From contig NZ_JAGINQ010000015.1 in assembly GCF_017876165.1 (NCBI RefSeq), positions 1 to 64,000 on the forward strand: a DNA stretch of 64,000 bases. Direction: 5' to 3'. Below the pieces are notes generated by a model, which did not search any database, was not told where the DNA came from, and worked only from the letters and a program-made list of their open reading frames with translations. Below are positions 24,561 to 33,702 of the stretch, piece by piece; the stretch's first letter is position 1; each line of letters starts with the position of its first letter. Both the position numbers and the translations under genes were made by a program. Origin of the DNA: Azospirillum soli (GTDB lineage Bacteria; Pseudomonadota; Alphaproteobacteria; Azospirillales; Azospirillaceae).

Positions 24561-24653
24561 TCGTCATGACCGGGCTTGACCCGGTCATCCACGCCGGAGT
24601 GACCACGCGCCAAAGTCGCCGTGGATGCCCGGCTCAAGGCCGGGCATGACGGT
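24561..24653. repeat. Long imperfect palindrome of the alphaproteobacterial GTCATGCCCGGC type
   Basis: The left arm TCGTCATGACCGGGCTTGA...GTCATCCACG and the right arm CGTGGATGCCCGGCTCAA...GGGCATGAC face each other over about 93 bp, and each arm is itself a short palindrome. Repeats built from this motif are scattered between genes in many alphaproteobacteria. It lies between the convergent transporter gene and glycosyltransferase cluster and may serve as a transcription end. Confidence 0.8.
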
Positions 24654-24687
24654 AAGGCGGAATGCGTCCAAAACAAAAAGGGAGCCG

Positions 24688-25791
24688 TTACAGGGCCCGC
24701 GCCGACGCCATGGGCGCCGACCGCACCTCGGCGACGTAGTTCTCAAGCTCCGCCGCGCGGCGGATGCCGGTGTGGGAGGCGAGCACCCGACGCCGCGCCG
24801 CCCGGCCGAGACGCCGCGCCTTGTCGCCCGGCGTGTCGCGCAGCCAGCGCATGACCTGTTCGCTGTCGTCGGTGATCAGGATTTCCTCGCCCGGCTTGAA
24901 CAGGGTGTCCAGGCCCGGCCAGGGGTCGCTGATGATCGGCGTGCCGCAGGCCGCCGCCTCGAACAGGCGGACGCTGGGCGACCAGCCGGCCGCCACCATG
25001 TCGGCGCGGGTCACGTTCAGCGTGAAGCGCTGGGCGTTGTAGAAGCGCCGGTGCTCCGCCGGCGGCAGGTGGTCGATGCGGGTGACGTTGGCCGGCCAGC
25101 CGATCGCGGTGTCCGGATACTGTGGCCCCGCAACGATGAAGGTCCCGCGCTCCCACGCCCGCGCCGGTTCGACCAGCAGGCGGTTCAGCATGGGCTGGCG
25201 GTCGTCGCTGTAGGTGCCGAGATAGCCCATGTCCCAGCGCACCGGCCCCAGCTCCGGATAATAGGCGTCGGGATCGACCGAGCAGTAGAGCGTGCGGGCG
25301 CGCTGGGCGCCGAACTCCCGCTCCAGCCGGTCGAGGATCGGGCCGCCGGTGAAGGACAGGTAAAGGTCGAAGCCCGGCACCACCTCGGCCGCAATGTACT
25401 CGGTGTCACCGCGCTCCATGCGGGCGACGGTGACCGGCGTGTCGATGTCGTAGAAGGCGGTCACGCCCCGCGCGGTTTCCTGCACCCAGCGGGAGACGGC
25501 AACGCCCTCCGGCACGTAGGAGCCGACGACGACGAGGTCGGCGTCGCGCACCGCCGCCGCGTGCTTCTCCGCCAGCTCGTCCAGGCTGTCGTAGAGGACG
25601 GTCGTGCAGAAGTCCGGCTTGGGAAGATCGCGGTTGGATGCGTACCAGGGCTTGTCGCGCTCCAGGAACAGGACGCGGTGGCCGCGCGCCGCCATGCCCT
25701 TCAGCAGGGCGCGGTAGGTGGTGGCGTGCCCGTTCCCCCAGGAGGAGGTGATGGACAGGCCCAGAACGACGACATTGAGCTTGCGCGCCAT
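24688..25791 (-). CDS. CgeB-like glycosyltransferase (first of three paralogues)
   Basis: 367 residues from ATG 25791, which shares its A with the TGA of the gene upstream (TGATG). The N-terminal Rossmann half begins LNVVVLGLSITSSWGNGHATTYRALLKGMAARGH, and the C-terminal half carries the nucleotide-sugar binding stretch VRLFEAAACGTPIISDPWPGLDTLF, as in the Glyco_trans_1_2/CgeB family. Such enzymes move a sugar from a nucleotide donor to an unknown acceptor in the cytoplasm. It is the last gene of the 24.7-32.9 kb cluster. Sequence similarity to the next two genes suggests tandem duplication. Donor and acceptor cannot be told. Confidence 0.82.
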   Translation of the reverse strand: MARKLNVVVLGLSITSSWGNGHATTYRALLKGMAARGHRVLFLERDKPWYASNRDLPKPDFCTTVLYDSLDELAEKHAAAVRDADLVVVGSYVPEGVAVSRWVQETARGVTAFYDIDTPVTVARMERGDTEYIAAEVVPGFDLYLSFTGGPILDRLEREFGAQRARTLYCSVDPDAYYPELGPVRWDMGYLGTYSDDRQPMLNRLLVEPARAWERGTFIVAGPQYPDTAIGWPANVTRIDHLPPAEHRRFYNAQRFTLNVTRADMVAAGWSPSVRLFEAAACGTPIISDPWPGLDTLFKPGEEILITDDSEQVMRWLRDTPGDKARRLGRAARRRVLASHTGIRRAAELENYVAEVRSAPMASARAL

Positions 25792-26891
25792 CACACGCCC
25801 TCCCCAACGGAATTCAAGACCTCGCCGGTGAGGAGTTGTTCCACCAGCACCGCGCGGTTGTCGTAGGTGTGGTCGGCCAGAACGCGGCGCAGGGCCGCTT
25901 GGCCGATGGCCCGCGCCCGCTCCTTGGTCAGGGCGGCGACATGCTCGGCCACCTCGGCGCCGTCCTTGGCGACCAGAACCTCGGTGCCCGGTTCCAGGAA
26001 CTCCTCGATGCCGACCCAGGCGTCGGTGATCAGGCAGGCGGCGGCGCCGGCGGCCTCGAACACGCGGGTGGCGGGGGAATAGCCCATCTCCGCCATGCTC
26101 TGCCGGCTGATGTTCAGCACCGCGAGGCCGGAACAGTTCAGCGCGTTGTGGTCGGCGGTGTAGACGTGGCCCAGCACGCGGACGTTCGGCGGCACCGGCT
26201 TGTCGTGCCAGCCGTTGCCGGCCAGCAGGAAGCGGCGGTCCGGCAGGCGCGACGCGGCGTCCAGGAAGAATTGCTCCACCCGCGCCTCGCGGTCGGGCAG
26301 GCGGTTGCCGAGGAAGGTCAGGTCGGTGTCGAACCGCTCGTCGTGGGGCACCGGATGATGCGTCTCCGGATCGAGCGCGTTGTAGACCGGCACGCACTTG
26401 CGGGCCCCCAGCGCCGCGAAGGCGTTCACCACCGGCGGGCCGCCGCCGTAGGTCAGCACCATGTCGTATTGCGGGATCAGCCGGTGCAGGACGGCGGCCG
26501 GGTTGGCGTGCAGGTCGGCCAGGGTGGCCGGCGCGTCCACGTCCCAGTAGATGGCCAGCCCGTCCGGGCGGCGGATCGACAGCACGCCCTCGGCCAGCTC
26601 GTCGTCGAAGACGCCGACGCCGCTGGCCTTCACCACCACATCGGCGCCGCGTCCGGCCTCCAGGGCGCGGTGCAGGCCGTCCTCGGTCGCCGGATAGACG
26701 ACGACCTTGGCCCAGGGCGGGTCGGCGATGTCGCGATGCTTCTGCCGTTCATAGGCGTCGGGTTCGTAGAAGGTGACGCGGTGACCGCGCGCCGCCAGGG
26801 CGCGGATGATGCCCCGGTAATAGGTGGCGGCTCCGTTCCAATAGGCGGAGACCAGGCTCGATCCATAGAACGCGATGTCGAGGCCAGCCAT
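25791..26891 (-). CDS. CgeB-like glycosyltransferase (second paralogue)
   Basis: 366 residues, start and stop both in 1-bp TGATG overlaps with its neighbours, so translation is probably coupled. The N-terminus LDIAFYGSSLVSAYWNGAATYYRGIIRALAARGHRV matches its paralogues. The C-terminal half has LTFLGNRLPDREARVEQFF, FLLAGNGW, LNISRQSMAEMGYSPATRVFEAAGAAACLITD and EEFLEPGTEVLVA, as in spore-coat CgeB and similar GT-B proteins. In the FEAAGAAACL motif the usual Cys-Gly-Thr-Pro is replaced by Ala-Ala-Cys-Leu. Cytoplasmic; substrate unknown. Confidence 0.82.
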   Translation of the reverse strand: MAGLDIAFYGSSLVSAYWNGAATYYRGIIRALAARGHRVTFYEPDAYERQKHRDIADPPWAKVVVYPATEDGLHRALEAGRGADVVVKASGVGVFDDELAEGVLSIRRPDGLAIYWDVDAPATLADLHANPAAVLHRLIPQYDMVLTYGGGPPVVNAFAALGARKCVPVYNALDPETHHPVPHDERFDTDLTFLGNRLPDREARVEQFFLDAASRLPDRRFLLAGNGWHDKPVPPNVRVLGHVYTADHNALNCSGLAVLNISRQSMAEMGYSPATRVFEAAGAAACLITDAWVGIEEFLEPGTEVLVAKDGAEVAEHVAALTKERARAIGQAALRRVLADHTYDNRAVLVEQLLTGEVLNSVGEGV

Positions 26892-28060
26892 CAGGCGATG
26901 CCCTCCTTCACGGATTCGGCGGTGTTTTGAAAGGGGGTGTTTTCAACGGGGGTGTTTTGGAGAGTGTGCGCGCCCAGCGTCCGGCAGACGTCCAGCAACT
27001 CCTCCACCCGGTGGGCGCAGGTGTGGCGGCGGCGGATGGTGTCCAGCCCGCTGCGGGCGAGGCTGGCGGCGATGTCGCGGTCGTTCAGCACGACGCGCAG
27101 CAGTTCGGCCATCGCGGTGCCGTCGCGGGCGACGAGATAGTCGCTGCCGGGCTGGAACAGCCCCTCCGCGTCGTTCCACGGTGCGCAGATCAGCGGGATG
27201 CCGCAGGCCAGCGCCTCGAACACGCGTATGGTCGGGATGCCGGGCAGGGCCTCCACATAGGGCCGGCGCGGCACATGGACGGTCACGCGATGCCGCGCGA
27301 AAGCCATCGGAGCCTTGTGGTTCGGCAGCCAGCCGCCGTAAGCGATGCCGGACTCCGCCAGCGCCGACAGCGCTTCGCCGGGGTAGCGCACGCCGTGGAT
27401 GCGCGCCGTCAGGCCCAGATTGCGGACCGGATCCAGCAGATACTCGTGAAGCTCGGTGGTGCGCTCGCCGTCGCCCCAGTTGCCGACCCAGACCAGATCG
27501 CCCTCGACCGGCTGGCCGGGCAGCGGATGGAACAGGGCGGTGTCGGCGGCCTCGTGCCATGTCCAGGCGCGGCCGGCCCAGCCCAGTTCCAGATAGCGCT
27601 GGCGCAGCACCTCGCCGAAGGCCAGCACGCCGTCGTAGGCGCTGAGATCCAGGGCGGCCATCTCCTCTGGCTTGGAGACGACGCGGTGGTGGGTGTCGTG
27701 GAACAGCAGGCGGAAGCGCCCGCCCGCCGCGCGCTTGCGCCCGATGGATGCTACCAGCGCCGGGTCGGTCCATTCATGCACCAGCACCACGTCGGCCCCG
27801 TCCAGCGCCTCGTCGAGGTTCAGCGTGGCGGGATCGTAGGTCTCCGAGACCAAGCCGGGGAAGGTCCGGCCGAAGCTGGCCAGCGTTTCCGGCCCCGCCG
27901 ATTCGGCCAGCAGGTTGGCGCGGCTCCACCCGTCGGCCGGCTCCAGGACGCGGACGGAATGGTCCTGCGCCTGAAGCTCCCGAACGATTCCGCGAAGGAA
28001 ATGGGCGTTGCCGTGGTTCCAGCAGGAAACCAGGGAATGGCAGAAAATGACGAAGCGCAT
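26891..28060 (-). CDS. CgeB-like glycosyltransferase (third paralogue) with repetitive C-terminus
   Basis: 389 residues from ATG 28060. The GT-B architecture is as in the two following genes: MRFVIFCHSLVSCWNHGNAHFLRGIVREL at the start, LVWVGNWGDGERTTELHEYLL in the linker, and IRVFEALACGIPLICAPWNDAEGLF in the donor site. The C-terminus ends in QNTPVENTPFQNTAE, made by a 15-bp DNA repeat (26921-26965) not present in the paralogues. The stop overlaps the next start by one base. It is separated from the upstream GT4 gene by 176 bp, so a separate promoter is possible there. Confidence 0.82.
   Translation of the reverse strand: MRFVIFCHSLVSCWNHGNAHFLRGIVRELQAQDHSVRVLEPADGWSRANLLAESAGPETLASFGRTFPGLVSETYDPATLNLDEALDGADVVLVHEWTDPALVASIGRKRAAGGRFRLLFHDTHHRVVSKPEEMAALDLSAYDGVLAFGEVLRQRYLELGWAGRAWTWHEAADTALFHPLPGQPVEGDLVWVGNWGDGERTTELHEYLLDPVRNLGLTARIHGVRYPGEALSALAESGIAYGGWLPNHKAPMAFARHRVTVHVPRRPYVEALPGIPTIRVFEALACGIPLICAPWNDAEGLFQPGSDYLVARDGTAMAELLRVVLNDRDIAASLARSGLDTIRRRHTCAHRVEELLDVCRTLGAHTLQNTPVENTPFQNTAESVKEGIA
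26921..26965. repeat. 15-bp unit repeated three times in a glycosyltransferase 3' end
   Basis: GGTGTTTTGAAAGGG, GGTGTTTTCAACGGG and GGTGTTTTGGAGAGT lie in tandem from 26921 to 26965. On the minus strand they encode a repeated N-T-P/A-x-x pentapeptide near the protein end. Confidence 0.85.
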
Positions 28061-28236
28061 GGCACCCGCTTGTTGGCTTGTCTGGTTGGCGGCGCTGGAC
28101 CGGCCGCAGGGGGGACACTGAACCGCGCCTTGGTGCGGCTGCGAAGTCCGGGAAAAGCAGTACTCTTGCTCGCCTAGATCGATAGGGGTGCGGAGCGGAT
28201 GTCCTAGTCCGTCGGTCGTGATCCTGCGTCCTGGCG

Positions 28237-29355
28237 TTAGGGAATGGCCGTCGCGGCGGCCTTGGCGCGCAGCTCCGCGTAGGCGTCCAGTGTGCCGCGC
28301 ACCATGCGGAGGGCGGTGTAGTCGTGCGCCCGGCGCCGCGCCGCCGTGCCCAGCGCCTTCACCCGCGCCGGGTTGTCGGCCAGCGCGGTCATCGTGCGGA
28401 CGAGGTTTGCGCGGTCGTCCGGATCGACGAAGACGGCGGCGCCGTCCCACAGCTCCCGCAGGCTCGGGATGTCGCCCAGCACCAGCGCGCAGCCCGATAA
28501 GGCGGCCTCCAGAGGCGCAAGCCCGAACGGCTCGTAGCGGGCGGGGTGGGCGAAGATGGAGGAGCGGCCGAACCAGCGCGCCAGCTGGTCCGCCGGCAGA
28601 TGCCCCAGGTGGCGGGAATGGCGCAGCGGCTTGGGTTGTCCGTCCGGGCCGTCCAGGCTGCCGGCGACGAACACCGACCAGGGCAGGGCGCCGGCCACCG
28701 CGTCCAGCATGCCGATGTTCTTTGCCTTGTCCCACACCCGTCCAGCGGCGAGGATGATGGGCTGTTTGGGCAGCGGGCGGTACTGCTGCGGGTCACGTCC
28801 GTTGGGGATGACGCGGGAGCGGGGCAGGTGTTGGTAATGCCGCTCCAGCGCGTCCAGCATGGCCTGCGTCGGCGCCGCCACCATGTCGGCGAGGCGCAGC
28901 CCGTCCGAGACCCGCTGCGCGTAGCCGTCCCAGGATTTCGGCGCATTTTCCCCGTGGACCGCGCGCCACCAGGACATCACGCAGGAATGGCCGACGCACA
29001 GCACCGGCGCGCGGAACGGCAGCGCGGCGGCGGCGTAGCCGTTAACGTGCACGATGTCGGGCCTCAGCCGCTTTTCCAAGTCCAGCAGCCAGTCGCCGGC
29101 CTTGTGCAGATCCTCCTCCGGGTCGGCCATCCATTCCAGCTTGAAGGGCGCGTGGTCGAGCGTCAGCCCTTCGATCTTCGCGGCGGCTGCCGCGCGCGCG
29201 GCGTCCGGGGGCGGCCCCATCACGGCCAGCGAGGTGGACACCCCCACCCGCGCCAGCCCGCGCGCCAGTTCCAGCGCGTAATCCCACACCCCCCCGACCG
29301 CGTCGGCGGTCATCAGAACGCGGGAGGGGCGAAGGGGTGCGGATGCGTGACCCAT
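28237..29355 (-). CDS. GT4-family glycosyltransferase
   Basis: 372 residues with a GT-B fold. The N-terminal domain has RVLMTADAVGGVWDYALELARGLARVG, a typical GT4 acceptor-side start, and PDIVHVNGYAAAALPFRAP. The C-terminal domain has VIPNGRDPQQYRPL, ILAAGRVWDKAKN and the E-x7-E element ARYEPFGLAPLEAALSGCALVLGD that holds the nucleotide-sugar. A retaining transferase is expected from family knowledge. It starts 4 bp after the stop of the radical SAM gene and is cotranscribed with it. Substrates are unknown. Confidence 0.88.
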   Translation of the reverse strand: MGHASAPLRPSRVLMTADAVGGVWDYALELARGLARVGVSTSLAVMGPPPDAARAAAAAKIEGLTLDHAPFKLEWMADPEEDLHKAGDWLLDLEKRLRPDIVHVNGYAAAALPFRAPVLCVGHSCVMSWWRAVHGENAPKSWDGYAQRVSDGLRLADMVAAPTQAMLDALERHYQHLPRSRVIPNGRDPQQYRPLPKQPIILAAGRVWDKAKNIGMLDAVAGALPWSVFVAGSLDGPDGQPKPLRHSRHLGHLPADQLARWFGRSSIFAHPARYEPFGLAPLEAALSGCALVLGDIPSLRELWDGAAVFVDPDDRANLVRTMTALADNPARVKALGTAARRRAHDYTALRMVRGTLDAYAELRAKAAATAIP

Positions 29356-29359
29356 GGCG

Positions 29360-30679
29360 CTACTCCGCGGCCTTCAGGGGCATCGGGCCGATGTCTTCCA
29401 GCTCCGGCAGGGGCTTCGGCGTCTGGTCCTGGAAGTCGCAGAAGCGGCCGTAATGGGTGAGGTAGAAGTCCACCGCCCGCTCCCACGCCTGATCATCGGG
29501 CAGGCCCCAGCGCAGCCGGTAGTCGGGCGAGCCGGGGTAGGGGAACAGCGGCACCGGGTCGTTGGCCCACACGCCATTGTCGCGCATGTGGTCGCGCCAC
29601 GCCGCGATGAAGGCCGGGTCGTCGCCCTCCGACAGGATCAGGTTGGCCTGGACGAAGGGCACGACCGTCTTCGCCAGGATCAGCCGCTCCGACAGCTCGT
29701 CCGTGCCCATCCGGCATTTTTTGTCCAGCGCGGCGCGCCCCTCCACCGTCAGGCTTTCCACGCCGGCCTCGATCGACACGCAGCCGGCCTTGCCCAGCAG
29801 TTCGATCATCGCAGGCTTCCACAGGTCGAGCCGCGTCTGAATGCCGAACTTGATGCGGCGCTCGGCCAGCGCCTCCAGCAGCGGCTGGTTGGGCAGGAAG
29901 ATCTCGTCGATGAAATAGACGTATTCGATGCCCTGCGCGATCAGCCGGTCCAGCTCCTCCATCACCACCGGCACCGGGCGCTTGCGGTAGCCGTCGCGGA
30001 AATTCTCCTTCGCGCAGAAGGTACAATGATAGGGGCAGCCGCGCGAGGTCTCCATCTCCGCGCCCGGCCCGGTCGGCGCACCGTCGAAGCGATGATGGTG
30101 GTGGTGGTGGCGCTTCACCCACGCGTCCGGCCAGGACAGCGCCGGCAGGTCGGTGAAGGTCGCCGCCGCCGGCCCGCCGTTGACACGGATCTCATCCCCG
30201 TCCCCCTCCTTGGCCCAGGTGCAGACGTGCTGAACCGAACGCCAATCGTTGGAATCGGCGAGACGGACCAGCACCTCCTCGCACTCGCCCATCACCAGGG
30301 CCTCGACGCCCAGCTTACGCAAAGCCGCCTTGGGCGTCGTGGACCCGTGCGGGCCGACGCCGACCATGCGCCCGCCGATGTCCTTCAGCGCCGCAACGGT
30401 CTGCATGGGCACGCGCAGTTCGGGCGGGGCGCAGCGCCAGAACAGATAGCTGGGGGCTGTCGTGACCACGGTCAGGTCGGGGGCGAACGCCCCAACCCTG
30501 GCGCGGACCTCGTCCAGCGTCAGCCCGAACAGCTGGCCGTCGATGATCTCCGCCTCATGCCCGGCAGCCTCCAGCAGGGCCTTGGCGTAGCCGAACTCCA
30601 GCGGCAGGTGCGGTTCGCGGCAGCCGAAATAGATGCTGCCGTCGAAGCTCCAGGGCGGGTTTACGAGCGCGATCTTCAT
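29360..30679 (-). CDS. B12-binding-domain radical SAM protein with native hexahistidine
   Basis: 439 residues. The N-terminal domain (about 1-140, MKIALVNPPWSFDGSIYFG, VVGVGPHGSTTP and ALVMGECEEVL regions) has the cobalamin-binding fold; the radical SAM domain follows with the cluster motif CPYHCTFC (C215, C219, C222). YVYFIDEIFLPNQPLLEAL and SIEAGVESLT fit the barrel. Six consecutive His (191-196) lie just before the cluster motif. Such enzymes use SAM and often methylcobalamin for methylation or rearrangement of unactivated carbon. From memory, a TIGRFAM model describes a similar family in plant-associated bacteria under the label rhizo-twelve; I cannot verify it. Between epimerase and GT4 genes, action on a sugar or glycan precursor is the natural inference. 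Confidence 0.85.
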   Translation of the reverse strand: MKIALVNPPWSFDGSIYFGCREPHLPLEFGYAKALLEAAGHEAEIIDGQLFGLTLDEVRARVGAFAPDLTVVTTAPSYLFWRCAPPELRVPMQTVAALKDIGGRMVGVGPHGSTTPKAALRKLGVEALVMGECEEVLVRLADSNDWRSVQHVCTWAKEGDGDEIRVNGGPAAATFTDLPALSWPDAWVKRHHHHHHRFDGAPTGPGAEMETSRGCPYHCTFCAKENFRDGYRKRPVPVVMEELDRLIAQGIEYVYFIDEIFLPNQPLLEALAERRIKFGIQTRLDLWKPAMIELLGKAGCVSIEAGVESLTVEGRAALDKKCRMGTDELSERLILAKTVVPFVQANLILSEGDDPAFIAAWRDHMRDNGVWANDPVPLFPYPGSPDYRLRWGLPDDQAWERAVDFYLTHYGRFCDFQDQTPKPLPELEDIGPMPLKAAE

Positions 30680-30692
30680 GCCGTCAGCCCCT

Positions 30693-31759
<1,067 letters not shown>

Positions 31760-31763
<4 letters not shown>

Positions 31764-32878
31764 GCCGACAGTCCCCGACAGGCCAGTTCCCGGCTCGCCT
31801 GTTCGACGCGGTCTTCGGCGACTTGCCGGCTCAGCCATTCCGACAGCTCGGCGAGGCCGTCCGACAGCTCGACGCGCGGCTCGTAGCCCAGCGTTTCGCG
31901 GATCAGCGTGATGTCGGGGAAGCAGTGGCGGATGTCGCCGACGCGGCAGCGCCCGGTGATCTCGGGCTGGATGTCCGGCCGTCCGACCGCGACGGCCAGC
32001 GCCGCCGCCACCTCCTGCACCGAGCGGCTGACGCCGCTGCCGACGTTGAAGACCTTGCCCGGCGCGTTCTCGTGGGTCATGGCGAGGCGGCAGGACTGCA
32101 CCACATCATCCACATGGATGAAGTCGCGGCGCTGCAAGCCGTCCTCGAAGATCATCGGCGCCTTGCCGTTCAGCAGACGCGACGCGAAGATCGCCAGCAC
32201 GCCCGTGTAGGGGTTGGACAGCGCCTGCCGCGTGCCGTACGCGTTCCAGAAGCGGAGTGCGGTGGTCGGGATGTTGTACGCCTCGCCGATGATGAGGCAG
32301 AGCCGCTCCTGCACGTACTTGTTCAGCGCGTACACCGAGCAGAGGCGGGGGTGGTGCGTTTCCGGCGTCGCGACGGGGGTCAGCCTGCCGCCGTTCGGCG
32401 CCACCGGCTCCCACCGGCCGGCCTTCATCTGCTCGACCGTGCGGGCGCTCACGTCCACCGGGCGGCCCTCGTCGTCGAGATAGAGGCCCTCGCCGTAGAC
32501 GCTCATGCTCGACGCAACGACCAGCCGTTCGACCGGCTTTTCGATCAGCGCCTGCAACAGAACCGCCGTGCCGTGGTCGTTCACGCCGACATAGTCGCCG
32601 ACCTGATACATGCTCTGCCCCACGCCGACGCGGGCGGCCAGATGCACCACGGAGTCGACGCCCTTCAGCGCCTTGGCAACGGCGTCCGGATCGCGCACAT
32701 CGCCGACCATCAGTTCGATGTCGGGATTGAGATAATCGGGGCGGCGGCCCTTTTCCCCATGGACCTGTTCTTCGAGGCTGTCCAACACACGAACGCGGTG
32801 CCCCAGGGCCAACAGCTCATCGGCCAGATGGGACCCGATGAAGCCGGCACCCCCGGTAATCAGCACTGTGTGTGTCAT
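31760..32878 (-). CDS. NAD-dependent sugar-nucleotide epimerase/dehydratase (rhamnose 4-epimerase-like)
   Basis: 372 residues, first gene of the glycan cluster. VLITGGAGFIGSHLADELLALGH is the NAD-binding start, VASSMSVYGEG the catalytic Ser region, and SVYALNKYVQE the YxxxK. ALRFWNAYGTRQALSNPYTGVLAIF and RRDFIHVDDVV are typical of dTDP-L-rhamnose 4-epimerase-like and WbpP-like enzymes. A GGTGGAGG ribosome site precedes the ATG. A 19-bp tandem repeat lies 83 bp upstream in the shared promoter region. The following epimerase starts inside its stop codon. Cytoplasmic nucleotide-sugar supply for the downstream transferases is the likely role. Confidence 0.86.
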
Positions 32879-32960
32879 CTGGCGTCCTCCACCGCATCTT
32901 GTTCCGCGGCGTGAACGTCCTTCGAAGCAGGCAAGTTCCTTAAATATTTGGAAGACTTTG

Positions 32961-32998
32961 ATTCTTAGGTTGTAAGCTAATTCTTAGGTTGTATGCTT
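32961..32998. repeat. 19-bp tandem repeat upstream of the glycan cluster
   Basis: ATTCTTAGGTTGTAAGCTA (32961-32979) and ATTCTTAGGTTGTATGCTT (32980-32998) differ at two positions. It lies in an AT-rich divergent promoter region between the glycan cluster and the Aer-like genes. Two helical turns per copy would suit tandem binding of a regulator. Confidence 0.8.
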
Positions 32999-33177
32999 TT
33001 CTGCCGAAACGCATATGGGCCGCTCCCGCTCTGCGTGTGGCGCATTTTGTCGCACCCTCGGATCGTCGTAATTTGAAGCAATTTGTATATTAATCGCGCT
33101 ATATGTTTTGCCTACAAAGGTAATACCATTACACCGTCGCTCTGGGCGGCGCAGCGGTACTGGAGAGGCAGGCGGGC

Positions 33178-33702
33178 ATGGCGTTCACCAGCGTAGCACT
33201 GACCGGGCGCGAGCGGACGTTCCACGAGGACGAGATCATCGTCTCCAAGACCGACCTGAAAGGGCTGGTCACCTACGCCAACGACGTGTTCTTGCGGGTC
33301 AGCGGTTTTTCCGAGGCCGAGATTCTGGGCAAGCCGCACAACATCGTCCGCCATCCGGACATGCCGCGCTGCGTCTACAAGCTGCTGTGGGAACGCATCC
33401 AGGCAGGACACGAGATCTTCGCCTACGTCGTCAATCGGGCGAAGAACGGCGACCATTACTGGGTGTTCGCGCACGTCACCCCGGTCTTCGGTCCCGGCCA
33501 GACCATCACCGGCTACCATTCCAGCCGCCGGCTGCCGTCGCGTACGGCGGTGCAGGCGGCCACCGGCCTTTACGCGGCGCTACGCGCGGAAGAGGCCAAG
33601 CACGCCGACCGCAACGCGGCCATGGCGGCCTCGGGCGCCATGCTGGGCTCCCTCCTTCGCGACAAGGGCACGACCTATGACGAATTTGTCTTCAGTCTCT
33701 AA
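33178..33702 (+). CDS. Aer-like PAS sensor protein (input half of a split aerotaxis receptor)
   Basis: 174 residues, soluble. A single PAS domain (about 15-125) closely matches the FAD-binding PAS of Aer: TYANDVFLRVSGFSEAEILG, PHNIVRHPDMP and KNGDHYWVFAHVTPV. The Arg-His-x-Asp of NIVRHPDMP lies where Aer has its FAD ligands. A helical tail of about 45 residues follows and no membrane anchor or signalling domain is present. The gene ends 26 bp inside the next gene, which encodes the membrane and signalling part. Start 33178 follows AGGCAGGCGGG. It probably senses redox state or oxygen through FAD and passes the signal to its overlapping partner. Confidence 0.88.
   Translation: MAFTSVALTGRERTFHEDEIIVSKTDLKGLVTYANDVFLRVSGFSEAEILGKPHNIVRHPDMPRCVYKLLWERIQAGHEIFAYVVNRAKNGDHYWVFAHVTPVFGPGQTITGYHSSRRLPSRTAVQAATGLYAALRAEEAKHADRNAAMAASGAMLGSLLRDKGTTYDEFVFSL

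Noticed and set aside
24561..24653. Reading the palindromes as a CRISPR or attachment site
   Set aside because: No regularly spaced units and no integrase nearby; the motif is a known type of dispersed intergenic repeat.
29980..30120. Hexahistidine as evidence of an engineered construct
   Set aside because: It is internal, in frame in a natural-looking gene, flanked by family sequence and without vector-like DNA.
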